DNA of 64,000 nt, taken from positions 12,444,568 through 12,508,567 of the forward strand of contig CM020618.1 in the NCBI GenBank assembly GCA_009829735.1, read 5' to 3'. The stretch is from Pyropia yezoensis. Taxonomy: Eukaryota; Rhodophyta; Bangiophyceae; Bangiales; Bangiaceae. Position numbers and translations under genes: made by a program. This document shows positions 20,574 to 33,432 of the stretch, one piece after another. The notes under the pieces are model-generated. The model worked only from the letters and a program-made list of their open reading frames with translations, made no database searches and was not told the origin of the DNA. The number at the start of each line of letters is the position of its first letter. Position 1 is the first letter of the stretch.

Positions 20574-21764
20574 CGGTGCGGATCTTTAAAGTACAAAGTA
20601 CTGGCAATTCAAGCAAACAGAACACAGAATCGCGTACACGTGAGTCCTGACTGAGGACGCACCACACGACTCCTGAGGCGACACGCACATTCATCCCAAG
20701 GAGTTGCGAATGTAAATGCCCATGACAGGGTGTCGGGGTTTGGGCTGCCCAATGTAATCTCATCCGATGAGGGAGGACGCACGTGGTGGCCGCCACCATC
20801 CCCCCACCGCACTGCACGCACCGTAGACGCGCGGCCGTCCAAGGACCCCACGACCCCGACACCGTCCTTCAAGGAAAGTTGCCAGTGTGCACACTGTGAT
20901 CCGCGGCGGGGCCTGGCCCGGGGGGGAAGGGGGCCCCACGAGCCTTCCCTTTTATTCGCTTTTGTGGTGGCGGCGCTGTACGTGTACACTCCCGACATAC
21001 ACCCACGCACAGTGTGGCTGCCGCCGCCGCCACCCCGCCCACTGCAACGCCCATTCGGGCGTGGGCGACGGGCGGGCCACCGAGGCGCCCTCGCTGCTGG
21101 CAGCAACACCCCTGGGGAGGGGGTATCCATATCCATAAGCGCTCGCCCGCCCGCTGGCTGGCCGCCACACCCCGCCACCCGCCCACACAGCAGGGACCCG
21201 CCACCCACCAACCCCTGCGCACACCCGTGCGAGCCTCGTCACGGGGCGTCCCCACGCCCCCCTCCCAAGGGGCTGGTGGTGTAAGAGGCAGCTCGATGGG
21301 GCCGCCCCTCCCATTCGCCTCCCGTTTGGTACTTCCCGCTCTGTGGAGAGACGGCCGCTGTCACCCGCGCCCCCCGCGCTCCCCCCCCCCCCCGTCGTCG
21401 TCGTCAGGTGGCGGTGGGAGTGTTCCTTTGTGCACGACGCGGCGCGTGCGCCAAGAGGCGGCCGCCGTGGACGGACGGAGTGACACGAGCTAGGGAGGGC
21501 CCCCCCCTCCCGCTCCTGCCACGCGGGGGGACCCCGACCGCGTGTGCGGGGGTGTGCGCACCACCACGCCCCCCCCCCCCCCCCCCCGTTTACCCTTTTA
21601 CTCTTTACTCCCCTCCGTGCTCTCCTCGCTCCCCGCCCACCCTTTCCCCTCGTACCGCACGCTCCCGCACCGACCGGCGCGTCGGCCGACGGCGGCGCCG
21701 CCCGGCTGGGTGCCCCCACCTTGCGTTTCCCGCCCCACCCGCCAACGGGGGCGGCGGCGGGTGG

Positions 21765-21831
21765 CGGGCGGCGGGCGGCGGGCGGCGGGCGGCGGGCGGC
21801 GGGCTGCGGGCGGCGGGCGGCGGGCGGCGGT
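21765..21831. repeat. (GGGCGGC)n seven-base repeat
   Basis: About nine units of a seven-base GGGCGGC repeat with one C-to-T variant. The seven-base period is not a multiple of three, which argues against this stretch being coding. Confidence 0.8.
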
Positions 21832-22547
21832 GACGGCAGCGGCGGCGACGCCCCCCCTCCTTCGCCCAGCGTTTCGCGACTCGCTCCCGCCGTTGGCTTC
21901 CCCCCCTGGGGTGGGCGGCCGGCCGCCGCCACCCCCTGCCCGCGGGTATACGCCGACCTTGCCCCTAGCGACGACCCGCCCTTCCCTGTCAACGTCACGC
22001 GGCTGCCGACGGGCGGCATCCCTGATCCCCCCCCCCCGCCCCCCCCCCCTTCACCCCACCCCTTCCCCCACTTCCTCCCGCCCCCACGCGCCCCTTCCCC
22101 CCCCGCCCCCGCACTATCGAGGTGACCGGGTCAGCCCTCCCAACGCGGGGCGGAGCGGCGGGCCACACCCTCACCCTGCCTGGCGGGTGTCGCCCTCTGC
22201 TACTCCTGGGGGCTCCATCCCCCCAGACGCCCGTGTCTGGCTTTTCCCCGGCGCCGTCCCCACCCCCCTCGCCCCCCTTGCTGTGCGCTTTGCCAACCGC
22301 GGTAGGCCCCCCCGCGATTTCTGGCTGCTTTCTTATTATCGGGCTTTTCTTGTATCCGCGGCGCGGTGCGGTCGCAGCGCCTTCTCCCCTCCCCCCCTCC
22401 CCACCCCCCCCCCCCCCGGCTCTGGTAGGTAGGTAGGTGCCAGGTGCCACCCCCTTGCCGTCTCTCCCCCCACCTCCCGCACGCGCCGCACCACCACCAC
22501 CGCCTCCCCCCCCCCTCTCCCCTCCCCCCCCTCACCCTCATCGCGGT

Positions 22548-23222
22548 ATGGGGCTCTTCAACGTGCACCGGCGGCTTGCGCCGCCACGCCCCCCCCCCCG
22601 CGCGGCGGTCGGCGGCAGCGGCGGCCTGCCGGCGGCGCCGCTGGCCCTCCTCCGCTCCCGCCGGCGGCGGCCGCCGCGCGCGCCGCCCGCCGTCACCGTG
22701 TCGCCGTCCATGGCCGCCGCGACGGCGGCGGCGGCGGCGGGCGGAGGCGGGGGTGGGGGTGGGGGGCGCATGGGGGGGGGGCGGGGCGGCGGTGGCCTGC
22801 CGCCCCCGCCCCGCCGCCCTGCAGCGGCGCCAACGACGGCAGCAGCGGCGGCGGCGGCGGCCGCGACGGCCGCGGGCGGTCGGCCACCACCCCTCCCTCG
22901 CGGCGGTGGCGGTGGGCCTGGCGGCGACGGCGGCCGCGGCGGCGGCGGCCGCGGCGGCGGCCACGGCGGTGCGGCAGCGCCGACGGGGTCGGCGGCCGCG
23001 GGGGGGCTTCCCCACTCGCTGTCCCTGCAAGCCGTCGGCGGCAGCGGCGGCGGCAGCGGCGGCGGCAGCGGCGGCAGCGGTGGCGGCGGCGGCGGCGTGC
23101 CGCCCTACCACCCGCTCCCCCCGCACTCGCCCACCACACACGCCGGCCGCCGTGGGGGCTGGCCCGACGCCGGCTCCGCCACCGTCCCGGCCGGGCTGGG
23201 CGGCTCCACCCACCGTGTGGCG

Positions 23223-23260
<38 letters not shown>

Positions 23261-24212
23261 GGCTGCCAATGGCGTGTGGGAGCCCCGCTACGCGCCCCCC
23301 TACACGCCGACCACCCGCCGGCGCTACTCCATCTCCCCCACCATCGACGGGGGCGTCGCCAACGGCGGCGCCCCGCGGCGGCCCGGCCCCCCCCCCGGGC
23401 GCGTCGCGGCGGGGCTGGCCCCCCCGCCCCCCCCCGCCACCCTGTCGGCGGCGCGGCTGGCCGCCCTCCCCCACCCCCCCCCCTACTCGGCCTCCCGCCT
23501 GCGGTCGGCCGCGGCGGATGCCGCGGCGGAGCTCGACGCGCGCGCGGCCCGGGACGCGGCCGCCTCGGCGCGCATGACCGCCACCGCCGAGGCGGCGGTC
23601 GCCGCCACCCCCGACGGCGGGGTGGTGGACGCGGCGGCGGCGGCGGCGCTGGACTCGGCCTTTTGGCGGCGCCTCCGCGCCGAGGCGGCGGCCTACGTGG
23701 CCACCCACGTGCGGGCGCTGGGCGGGCAGGCCGAGCGGCTGGGCCTGGCCGCGTCCGCCCGGTCGACCCACCCGCGCCTCCGCACGGCGCTGGCGTCGGT
23801 GGTGTACGTGGCGGTGGCGGGGCTGTGGGGGGGGGGGGGGCGGCCGCAGAGGGGGGGGGGGGGGCACCAGCGGGGGGGCATACCGCAAGGGGCGAGGCGC
23901 AAGGGGGGTTGGGGGGGGATCCTCGGCCGCCTGGTGGACCTGCTCGTCGACCACTTTGGCCCCGACGTCGTTGCCGAGGTGGGCGGCTCGGGGGGAGGGC
24001 TGTCGGTGTACGTGGACTACCGGCTGGTCAGCCGGGTGGGGTGGGCGACCTCTCGGGGGCTCGTCGCGGGGGGGGGGGCGGGCTGGGCGGTTGGGCGGGG
24101 GGCGGGGGGGGGGGGGTCGGACCGCCCCACCAACGGCTGGAGCCCCCGCGGATGGGACGGGGGGGGGGCGCCTGCGTACCTGCCCCGCGCCGCGACGGGG
24201 TGGGCCTGTTAG
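22548..24212 (+). CDS. Unrecognised Gly/Ala-rich protein
   Basis: A 554-codon frame starts at MGLFNVHRRLAPPRP and ends with TAG at 24,212. The first 50 residues are basic and Ser/Ala/Pro-rich, like an organelle leader. Residues 50-330 are low-complexity, with long Gly and Ala runs including a (GGC)n tract near 23,221-23,261. The C-terminal third looks folded: an Ala/Arg-rich helix (SRLRSAAADAAAELDARAA), a block FWRRLRAEAAAYVATHVRAL, then LASVVYVAVAGLW, a Gly insert, and ILGRLVDLLVDHFGPDVVAE with LSVYVDYRLVSR. I do not recognise a family. The long G-runs make the frame uncertain, and the gene could begin upstream. Third-position G/C is high throughout, as in neighbouring real genes, so I lean towards it being a gene. 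Confidence 0.45.
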
Positions 24213-24778
24213 GAGGAAGAGACGTGGTTGGTAGCTTGGCTTGGCGTGGCGGGCAGTGAGGCGCTGAGGGGGGGGGGGAGGAGGATGGGGTGCGTGCCGC
24301 GCGCAGAGGCAGCAGAGCCGGCGGCCGGCCGCGCCGCCACCACAACGAGTGAATGGAACGGAAAAAAAAAATAGAACGCGAGTACGAGGCCAACCGGCGG
24401 CGAGGGCGGAGTCCATCTCTCCCACCCCCCCCCCCCTTCCCCAGGGTCCCCGCACCCATCTCTCTCTCTCTCTGCCAGTAGCAAATGTTAGGGGCGGCGG
24501 CGCCCGCCGCGCGGGCGCCGCCATGCCGCTTGCGTGTTCTACTCGCGCCCGCTGCCCGTCTGCCGCACACCACCCCCCGTCCCCATCCCCTCCCCCAGTT
24601 ACCCTCCCTCCCTCTCCCCAGCTGCGGCCGTGGCCCGCCGCGCGGGCCGGCGGCAGCAGCCCCCCCACACAAAACTGGGCGGCACCCAACGCCGGGGCTC
24701 GGGATGGTCGGATGGGATGGTGGTGGAGCAGACAGCCTTGTCGCGCGCACGGGCGGGCGGGTGGGGGGCGGGCTCGTT

Positions 24779-27700
24779 TCACACCGCCACCGCGGGGGAG
24801 TCCTCGGGCGCTGTGACGGTGCCCGCCTCTGGCGTTGCCGGTGGCACCGCCGCAGCCGCCGCCTCGGCCGCCGCCCGCGCATCGTCGACGCCCACCTCCC
24901 CGCCGGGGAGGCTGCTGCCGACCGACGCCACCGGCCGGCGGCCCCGCCGGCGGCGGCCCTTGCGCCACCCGCCACGACCGCCGCCGCCACCACCGTCGTC
25001 ACCGTCGTCGTCATCCCGCGCTCCTCCCCGGCAGCACCCACACACCGCGCTGCCGACGGTGGCGGCGGCCCGCCCCACCCCCCGGCCAATGTCCGCCACC
25101 CCCCCCCCGGCCATGCGGCCGACCGACTCGGCCGCGTTCCACCCGAGGCCCACCGCGCTACCCGCGCCAAACACCACTACCGCCACCAGCCAGGCCGTGT
25201 CGGTGTTGGCCGCCCCGTCGACAGGGTCCAGCAGCGGCGCGCGGGCCAGCCCAAAGATGGCCGCGACGGCCGCAAACGCCGACCAGAGGGCGAGGGCGGC
25301 CTCAAAGAGGGGCAGCACCGAAAACTTGGTGCGGAAAAAGGGGGGCCCCGCCGCCCGCCGCCGCCGGCGGCCGGTCGCGCCGCGCGGGAAGCTGCGGCCC
25401 GACAGGGAGCCCGACGACGTGTGGCCAGACGTGTGGTTGGACGACGGCGTCGTGGCGGTCGGTACCGTCACGGAGCCGTCCGAGGTGGTCCGCGACGCCG
25501 CCTCGGAGCTGCCCGTCACGGCCGTGAGCGTCCGGTACGTCTGCTCATTCACCGCGTGGCTGATCCCATCGTCGAGGCCCCCCATCGAGCCGTGCGGCGG
25601 GTAGTCGGCGGCCGCCTCGCCCACCCCGCCCGACGCGACCGTCACACACCGCGGGTGGCGACGGGGGGGGTAGCCCGTGGTGGTAGCCACCCCGGCCGGC
25701 GCCGCCACCGCCGCCGCGGCGGCGGCAGCGGCGGCGGCGGCCAGCGCCGCCGGCGGCAGCACCTCGCGCCCGCCGCCGCTGCTGCTGCTGCCGAGTGGGG
25801 GCACCCCCCCGGGGGTATCGAGGTCCCCCCCGTGGATGTACTCGGCCAGCGCCGGCTGGCCCGCCGCCAGCGGCGCGCCCCCCCCCGCCGACGGCGGCCG
25901 CACGCCCGTGCTGCTCATACTCCACGTGCGCTCCGACTCGGTGTCGATGGTCGCCGCCCGCTTGGGCGTCCGCGTAAACGTCGCGTCGTGGGAGAAGAGG
26001 CCCTCGATAAAGGCCGACGCGAGCAGCGGGGCCATCCCCCACGACAGCACCATAACGCCCAGCACCCGCCACTGCGCCAGCACCGCCCGCGCCACGCCCA
26101 GCGTGCGGTACAGGGCGAGGGAGTAGAAGGCCCAAAAGACGACGAGCGCCCCCAGGTTGACCCCCAGCCACGGGTAGGAGAACGGGACGGCCACAAAGAT
26201 GGCGAGCGGGAAGTAGAGCTGGAACACCACCGTCGCGATGTAGGTGAGGGAGGGGAGCTTGTGGAAGAGGAACTCGACCTTTTGCTTGACGTTGGTGTGC
26301 GGGGACGTCAGCACCACCCGCGCGCGCTTGGCAAACACCTGCCCCATGCCCTTGACCCACCGCGTCTGCTGGGAGCGGTAGTCCCCAATGGACACGGGAA
26401 GCTCCGAGGGGGCCCCCAGGTCCCGCACGTACACCCCCCGGTAGCCCGCGTCAAAGCACTTGATGGACAGGTCGCTGTCCTCGACAATCGTGTCGTGCTC
26501 CCACCCCCCCACCGACTGGATGACCGCCCGCCGCCAGATGCCCGCGGTGCCGTTAAAGTTCCACGGCCGGTCGGTGCGGCTCCGAAAGACCTGCTCGATA
26601 AAAAAGTGGCCATTGAGGATGAGCTCCTGCAGGCGGGGCAGCACCGGCGCGGCGGCCGTGTTGAGGTACGTCCACCGGCCCTGCACCATGGAGATGGACG
26701 GCACGTCCTCCCCGGTGGGGGTGTAAAAGTAGGCCATCCCCTGCGCCAGCCAGCCGGGGGCGGGCGCGAAATCCGCGTCAAAGACGGGGAAGAAGCGCGA
26801 GTCGGGGTGCACCTCGTGGTCGATGTCCCACTGCAGCGCACCCGCCTTGTAGCCCGTCCGGACGGGCCGGCGGATGACCCGGCATTCCGTGCCGACCGAC
26901 CGCCAGTAGGCAGAGGCGTCCTCGGCAATGGCCGTCTAGAGGGTAAGAATGGGGGGGGGGGTGAGGCGGTGGAAGGTGGAGGGGGGGGCGGGGTGGCGTG
27001 GGGGGATTGAAAGGGAGGAGCGCAGTGGTAACAGCGGCAACCGGGAGGCCCACAGACACAGGATCAACGTGTGACGGGGGGGCAGAGCGGGCAACGGGTG
27101 AGTCCTTCTGATGCGGGCGGCTCAAAATTTAACGACACCGCTGCAGCGGCTGTGGAAGAGGGGCCGGGTGGGGGAGGCGAGGGGCGGGGGGTGACCAGGA
27201 TGGCGGTCCCGGTCGCTGCCCCCCCCCCGTGGCCGCCCGGCGTGGCCGACGTGCCGCCGTCGACGGCGGCCCCGCCGCTGCTGTCCCCCACCGGCCGGCG
27301 GTGGGGCGGCCGCTCGTCGGCGGCGGCAGCCACGCCCCCTTCCCTCGCTCCCTGACCGGCGGCGGGCTGGCGGCGAATCCCCCGCTCCCCCCCCGGCCGC
27401 TTCCGGCCGCCCCCACCTCCACGGCCGTCGGCCGCTTGCCACCGGTCCCCCCCACCCCCCCCCCCCCCCACCCACCCCCACCCTTCTCCCCAAACATCGC
27501 CTCCTCCGACGCCCTTTCCGCCACCGCCCCCCCCCCCCCCCGCCCCCTCCCCCCTGGCCTTCCAAACGTACCGTCTCATCATTCGAGTCGTCCAGCACGT
27601 GCACCTCAAAGCGGTCGCGCGGCCACTCGAGGTTGCACGCCGCGTCGATAACCCGCCGAATGACGGCGGCCTCGTTGTAGCAGGGCAGCTGGACGGTGAC

Positions 27701-27904
27701 AAACGGGCGGTCCGCCGGGTCTGCCGGCAGCACCCCCGCCACGGGGTCCTTGCGCGTCACAAACGGGTAGACGAGCACCATCAGCGCCTTGTGGGAGAGG
27801 AAGAGGAGGAACACCCCGCTCGTCGCGTACTGCGCCACCGTGATGATCCACCAGATGACGACGAGGAGGGTGGAGCTCCCAAAGAGGGTGCCTTCAATCT
27901 TCAT
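24779..27904 (-). CDS. GT2 glycan synthase, cellulose-synthase-like (CSLA/CSLC type)
   Basis: A processive family-2 glycosyltransferase that should build a cell-wall beta-glycan (mannan or glucan) from a sugar nucleotide at Golgi or plasma membrane. Exon 1 (27,904-27,572) encodes two N-terminal hydrophobic segments and the start of the GT-A domain (VTVQLPCYNE, VLDDSNDE with Asp105/106). Exon 2 (26,935-24,779) continues with FDADFAP (Asp164, Asp166), the acceptor-site EDSDLS and QQTRW, giving the full D,D,D,QxxRW set. Then come four or so hydrophobic segments (YIATVVFQLYFPLAIFVAV, LGALVVFWAFYSLALY, VMVLSWGMAPLLASAFI). The intron has GTACGT donor and TCTAG acceptor, phase 0. At about 830 residues it is much longer than plant CSLA (about 530): a Ser/Gly/Ala-rich insert of about 200 residues precedes two last hydrophobic segments, and a Gly/Arg tail follows. 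Mannan versus glucan product cannot be decided here. Confidence 0.9.
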
Positions 27905-28221
27905 CGTCGTGGCCAGTCGTCACGGGCAAACACAAACAAGGGGGGGGTGAGGATTGGGGCGGGGGGTGGAGGGTGGAAGGAGACGGGAGAGAGAGGGGGG
28001 GGGGGGGGGGGGGGGGGGAAGGGACGTAGGGCGTCAGGGTGGAAGCGAGCGAACGGGGCGGGGAGGGGAGGGGGGGGGGGGGAACGTCGAGTGCCCCGAG
28101 GGCGTGGGCGGGTCACCGACGCGCGGTCGTCGACGCGTCCCCGGCCGCCCCCACCACCACCCCCGGACCGACCTTGGTAACACCCCACCGCTCCGCCCCG
28201 CGAGTGGCGCGTGGACCGTCG

Positions 28222-28254
<33 letters not shown>

Positions 28255-31200
28255 GTCAAACGACCCGCCGGCCGACGCGGCACCCGGGGCTCGGCAGCAG
28301 CAGCAGCAGCGCCGCCTCCGGCACCGCTTGCGCCGTGGGCGGCGTCGGCACGGTTCACCGCCGGGGCGGGGCACCCGACAGGGCGTCGCAGACGGGGCGG
28401 GGCGGGGCGGGGCGGGGCGGGGGGCGGGGGGGGGGCTGCTGGCCGGCCGGCCGGCTGGGGGTGGTGGCGTGGGCCCAATCTCTTCGCCACGCGTCGCTGG
28501 CGGGTGGGGGCGGGGGAGGGCAGGGGGAGAGGGGGGGGGGGGGACGCGTCAAGTATGGCTGACGGTAGTCACCGCCCGGGGGGGTGGGGGGGGTGGGGCG
28601 GGGGAGGGGGAGAAGAGGGGGGGGGGGAGGGGGGGGGACCCGCGTCGTGAGGTACGCCCCGAGTGGTGAGCAAGGGGAGAGAGGCGGGGGGGGGGGAAGA
28701 AGGGGGAAAGGAGGTAGGGAGGGGGGAGAGGGGAGGGGGAGAGAGAGAGCGACAGGCCGTCAGGAGGGGGACGGGGAGGCCGCTTGCGAGTGCCAAGAAG
28801 GAGGCAACGGGTGACGCTGGCAACCACCCGCCCGCCAGCGTCGTGCCGTCTCTCCCCCCCTTGGCACACACGCCTCCCCCCCCCACCCCCTCCCACCCCC
28901 GCCGCCGCCCACGCCCTTCCCCCCCGCGCGTGCTCGTCGTCCACGCACCCCACTACCACACCCTACCGCACCTGTCTGTCCAGACGCGCCTCCCCTTCAC
29001 CGGCACACGCACGCACCGTGGGGCCGCTCCCCCCCCCCCCCTCCTTCGCTCCCTTCCCTTGCCCTCAACGCCAAACGCTCCCCCCCCCCGTCGTCCTCCT
29101 CTCCCCCCTCCCCCCCCACCCCTCCCCCGGCAGCGCGAGAAGCAGCCCGCCGACGGCACGCAGACCCCCAGGGACGCGCGCGCCACCACCTCACGGGCGA
29201 CTGGCACACAGCACCGTGAGCGGTGAGCGGGGGAAAGAAAAAAAGAGGGAAAGGGGGGGGGGGGGGGGGGGGGAGGGGAAGACCGTCGGCCTGCCAGCAG
29301 CGTCAAAGGAAGGCGGGGGGGGGTGTGGGCAGGGCAGCGAGACTGGCAGCCAGTGTGCGGACGAACGCCGCCGCGTGGGGTGAGCTGCCGCCGTTGCCGC
29401 TGCCGCCGCCGCCGCCGCTGCTGCCGCCGCTGCCGCTGCCAGTCGCGGCAGCCGAGGCGGGGCACGGCGCACGAGGAGGGGGGTGGTGGTGGAGTGGAGT
29501 GTGTGTGTGAGGGGGGGGGGGGGGGGGGAGGAGTGCGCGGCCGGCTGCCAGCCGAGACGTGGGGTGTGGGTGGGGGGGGTGTGGGCAGCCGGGGGGGCGG
29601 GTGGGTGGGTGGGGCAAAGGACGACGACGGGGTGGGGAGGCGGGTGGCAATGGCGGGGGTGTGGCCACGGCGGCACCCTGCTCACCTAGGTACCCGCGGT
29701 GGCGACGCGGCGACGCGGCGACGGGGACGACGGAGGAGGGGGGGCAGCAGGACAGGAAGAAAAAAAAGGTAGGGGCGGCCGCCGGTAGCGACGGCGGGCC
29801 AGCTGCCCGCTACCAGAGGTAGAGACAGGGGGTGCGGGGGGGGGGGGCGGGGGTGTGTGTAGAACGAGGGGTGGCGTGAGGTGGCGGTCCGGCACGCGAC
29901 GCGCCGCCGTGGGCGGCGTTAAGAAGCGCCGGCCGCCGCCACCGCCGCCGCCGCTGTCGCCGCCGCTGTTGTCGCCGCCGCTGCCGCTGCCGCCGCTGCC
30001 GCTGCCGCTGCCGCTGCCTGCTGGCAGAGGGGGGAAGGGGGCGGCCACGGCGGGGCGGCCACCCTGTCGGTCAGCGTGCCGCCGGCACGGCCGCCTGCCG
30101 CCCCCGCGGGGCGTTGGGCTGCCAGTCACGCGCGGCGGGGGCGCGCGGGGGGGGGGATGGGCCACCCCGCTGCCACGCGGGCGCGTAGCAGGCGAGGCGG
30201 GCGTGGCGGGCGGGCGGGCGGGCGTCCCTCCCCCACACCCCCGCAGCAGCACCGTCGGCAGCGCCTCCTCCTTTTCTCCGCTGCTGCTCCCCTCCCCCCA
30301 CCCCCCCTCCCCCCCACCCCCCGGGGGCGCCCCTCCACGGCTCTCTCTCCACCGATGCGCACCGTTGGCGCCGGCTGGCGGGGCTACAGCACGACAGTGG
30401 CGCCGCGGCGCCGTCGGCGGGGGGAGGGGGGGAGTGGCGGCGGCAGAAAGGGGCGGCGGCGGCTGCAGCGGGAGGGGTGTGGCGTGGGGAGGGGGGGGGG
30501 GGGGGGGGGTGGTCGGGTGAGGGTGAGGTTGGGGGGGGGGGGGGGGGGGGGGGGTGACGCGCCCGTCGGCCACGTCCCGCACGGGGAGCGGGGACGGCGG
30601 GCGGGCGGTGGGGAGGGTGGGCAAGATGGGATGGTGGGGCGGTGGGGGGGGGGGGGGGGGAGATGGCGCGCCGCTGGCGCTTTGGCACACACCCCCCTGG
30701 TGCCCCCCCCGCACCCCCTCCCCTTGTTTTGTGGGTGTGTTGTTGGGTGGGGGGGGGGGGGTGGGGTTGGGGGAGGCCGGCAAGGGACAGGTGTGGTGGG
30801 GTGGGGTGTGGGGTCGGGGGGGGGGTGGCCGGGGTGTGGGAGGGTAGGGTGGGAGTGGGGTGGGGTGGGGGAGGGGCGGGGTGCAATGGAGGAGGGCAAG
30901 GGGTGGGGGGGGGGGCGGGGGGGGAGGGGGGGAGGGGGGGAGGGGGGGCAAGCTTTGGAGGGAGGGGCAATACTCCTCCCCGTGGGGCGCGGGTGTGCCC
31001 CGCGCCAGTTGCTGCTGCTGGAGCCCTGAGGGGGATGATGGGGGGGTGGGTGGGAAGGGGGTGGGGGTGCGACGATGGGGTCGGCACACCGTTGTGGCGG
31101 GAGCGGGAGGGGGGAGGAGGAGAGGGTGGGCGGCCTGGTGGTGTGGTGGTGGTGGGGGGGGGGGGGGGGGGGGGAGTCCCACGCAGGTGCCGGGCGGCCG

Positions 31201-31918
31201 GGCGCTAGGCGGGCAGGCGGGCAGGCGGGCGGGCGGGCAGAGGCCGGCGGGCGGGCGGGCGGGCGGCCGCGGGGGGGGCGGGCGGGGCGGGCGGGCGGCC
31301 GCGGCGGCGCCAGAGGGGTGAGGGGGGGGGGTGTGCCCCACTGCCGCGCATCGGCCGTGGACAACCCCCCCCCCCCCCCCCCTAGGGGGGCCCCCTCACA
31401 TGGGCGGCGGGATGTGCCACCAACAAGCGTGGGGTGAGACCGTGAGACAACATGGGGGGGGGGGGGAGAGAGGGAGAGAGAGAGAGAGAGAGGGGGGGGG
31501 GAGAGGGAAGGGTGAGAGGGTGAGGGGGGTGTGAGGGGAGGGAGGGGCGGAGCAGAGGGGGGGGGGGAGGGGGGGGCCCGCTGTCCCGGCCGCGCGCGGT
31601 TCCGTCCCGCGGTGGCAGTCACCGCCTGGGTGCAGGCCGGGGGGGGGGCGGGGCGGGGCGGGGCGCCGCTTCCCCAGCGGCGACCACCCCCCCCTTCCCC
31701 CCCCCTCCCTCTTTTTTTTTGACCCGCCAGTGACGGCGGCGGGCGGGTGGGACGCCTGGCGCGTGACGCCACTGGCCGGGCGGGGGGGGGGGAGTGAAAC
31801 ATAGGGTGGGGGTGGTGGGGGTGGTGGGAAAGGGAGGGAGGGGGGGGGGGGGCGGCTCTCGTGGTCACGCACCTCGGGGGGGCGGGGGTCGGTAGCGGGG
31901 GGGGAAATGGAAAGGAGA

Positions 31919-31919
31919 G

Positions 31920-31950
<31 letters not shown>
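31919..31950. repeat. Poly-G tract of about 32 bases
   Basis: One of the longest uninterrupted G-runs in the window, strongly predisposed to quadruplex formation on the plus strand. Similar runs recur through 28-34.4 kb. Confidence 0.8.
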
Positions 31951-31951
<1 letters not shown>

Positions 31952-32165
31952 AGGAAGGCCGGCCATCCGCCGCTGCGGCGGCTGTGGTGGCGGCGGTGGT
32001 GGCGGCGGTGGTGGGTGGGGGGGGGGTGGACTGACCAGGCGGGGCGGCCGGTGGCGCCAGGCCACCCTTTGGGCCGGCCGCCGCCGGCGGCACGCTGTTG
32101 TGTCAGGCGCTGGGGGGGGGGGGGCTGTGCCCTGTGGCCTGTGCCGCCCCCCCCCCCCCCGCCCC

Positions 32166-32196
<31 letters not shown>

Positions 32197-32214
32197 GGTC
32201 CTTGTCGCTGTCGA

Positions 32215-32253
32215 CGGCGGCGGCGGCGGCGGCGGTGGCGGCGGCGGTGGCGG

Positions 32254-32284
<31 letters not shown>

Positions 32285-32304
32285 GGCGGTGGCGGCGGTG
32301 GTGC
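32215..32304. repeat. (GGCGGC)n / (GGTGGC) triplet repeat
   Basis: About 90 bases of GGC triplets with scattered GGT. Immediately upstream (32,168-32,198) is a GCC repeat, so the two face each other and could fold into a long GC hairpin. Confidence 0.8.
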
Positions 32305-32626
32305 TGACGGTGGTGGGGGCGGGCGGTGTGCCGTTCAACGGGCGGCGCGCAGGCAGGCGCCGCCGCGGTCAGTCCCCCCGTTGAGGAGCTCCCATGGCAG
32401 CGGCGCTGACGGTGGGCGCGGCCGGGCGGGCGGGTGGCTGTGTCGGCGGCGCCACCCGCACCCTCCTTTTCCCAGGGGGGTGGTGGGGGGAGGGGGGGGG
32501 GGGTATATCCTACCATCATGTCGGTCTGGGAGGGTGGAGCGTGGGGTTCCCACGGTGGTGGTCGTTGAGCGTGCCACGCAGACAGCCGCGGGGGTGTCCT
32601 GTAGGTAGGTAGGTACAGGTACCCCT

Positions 32627-32654
32627 GTACAGTAGGTGTACCTACCTACTGTAC
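32627..32654. repeat. 11-bp palindrome within GTAGG repeats
   Basis: GTACAGTAGGT and ACCTACTGTAC are perfectly complementary around a 6-base loop. Just upstream is (GTAG)n-type GTAGGTAGGTAGGTAC, part of a larger partly complementary structure at 32,600-32,654. Confidence 0.65.
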
Positions 32655-33398
32655 CAGCTGTGCATCATGCACAATAGGATAGGTGCACGTACAGCAGGGC
32701 ACGGTGGAGGTGGAGGAGGGGCGAAAAAGCAGAGATCGGGGGGGGGGGGGGGGAACAGCAGGGCTGGCGGACAAGCCAAAAGAGGGGTGTGGGTTGGGGC
32801 GCGGTGTTTCCCATGGTGTTGGTGGTTGGGGGGGGGGGGGGGGGGGGGGGGTGGGAGCGACCGGCGCCAGGCGGCGGCAGGGAGAGAGGGAGAGAGGGGG
32901 GAGGAGAGGTGGAGGGGCCCGCGCTCCACCGCGGTCGCACCTCCCTCCCGCGCTCCCCCCCCGCCCCCCCAGCGACCCCCCCGTGACCCCCCCCTCCCCC
33001 CCCCCCTCCCAACGAGCCCACCAAATGAAGGGCGGCGGCGGCGGCGGTCAGCAAAGCGGAAACGGGGGGGGGGGGGGCTGCGGCACCGCCGCCTGTCGGC
33101 GTCTCGGCCACCAGAGAGAGAGAGGCCGAGGCGGCCGCGGCTGGGGGAGGCGCAAGCGACGGCCGGCCGCCTTGGCGGTGGCGGCAGGTGGGGTGGGGAG
33201 GGGGGGGGTGTGTGTGTGTGGACGTGTGCTGTGTGTGGATCGCGCAGCGCCGTGTGCCAGGGACCGCCTGGCGGCGAGAGACCGTGTGTGTGCTGGGGGA
33301 GGTGTTGGCGGTGGGGCCGCGCCGGTTGGTCGTTGTGTGTCTGTGTGGCAGAGGGGGTGATGACGACGACGACGGGGAGGGAGCGGCAAACCCAAAAG

Positions 33399-33432
<34 letters not shown>

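Larger units (their letters stand above)
20391..22547. other. Intergenic with minisatellites
   Basis: The region follows the GHKL gene and holds a (GGCGATCGC)-type repeat, an A+T-richer patch at 20,580-20,760, a (GGGCGGC)n repeat and long C-runs near 21,570-21,588 and 22,030-22,110. Short segments at about 21,940-22,020 (reading VYADLAPSDDPPFPVN) and 22,225-22,300 (reading VWLFPGAVPTPLAPLAVRF, followed by a GTAGGC donor-like site) look more protein-like than their surroundings but are in different frames and match nothing I know. Confidence 0.5.
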
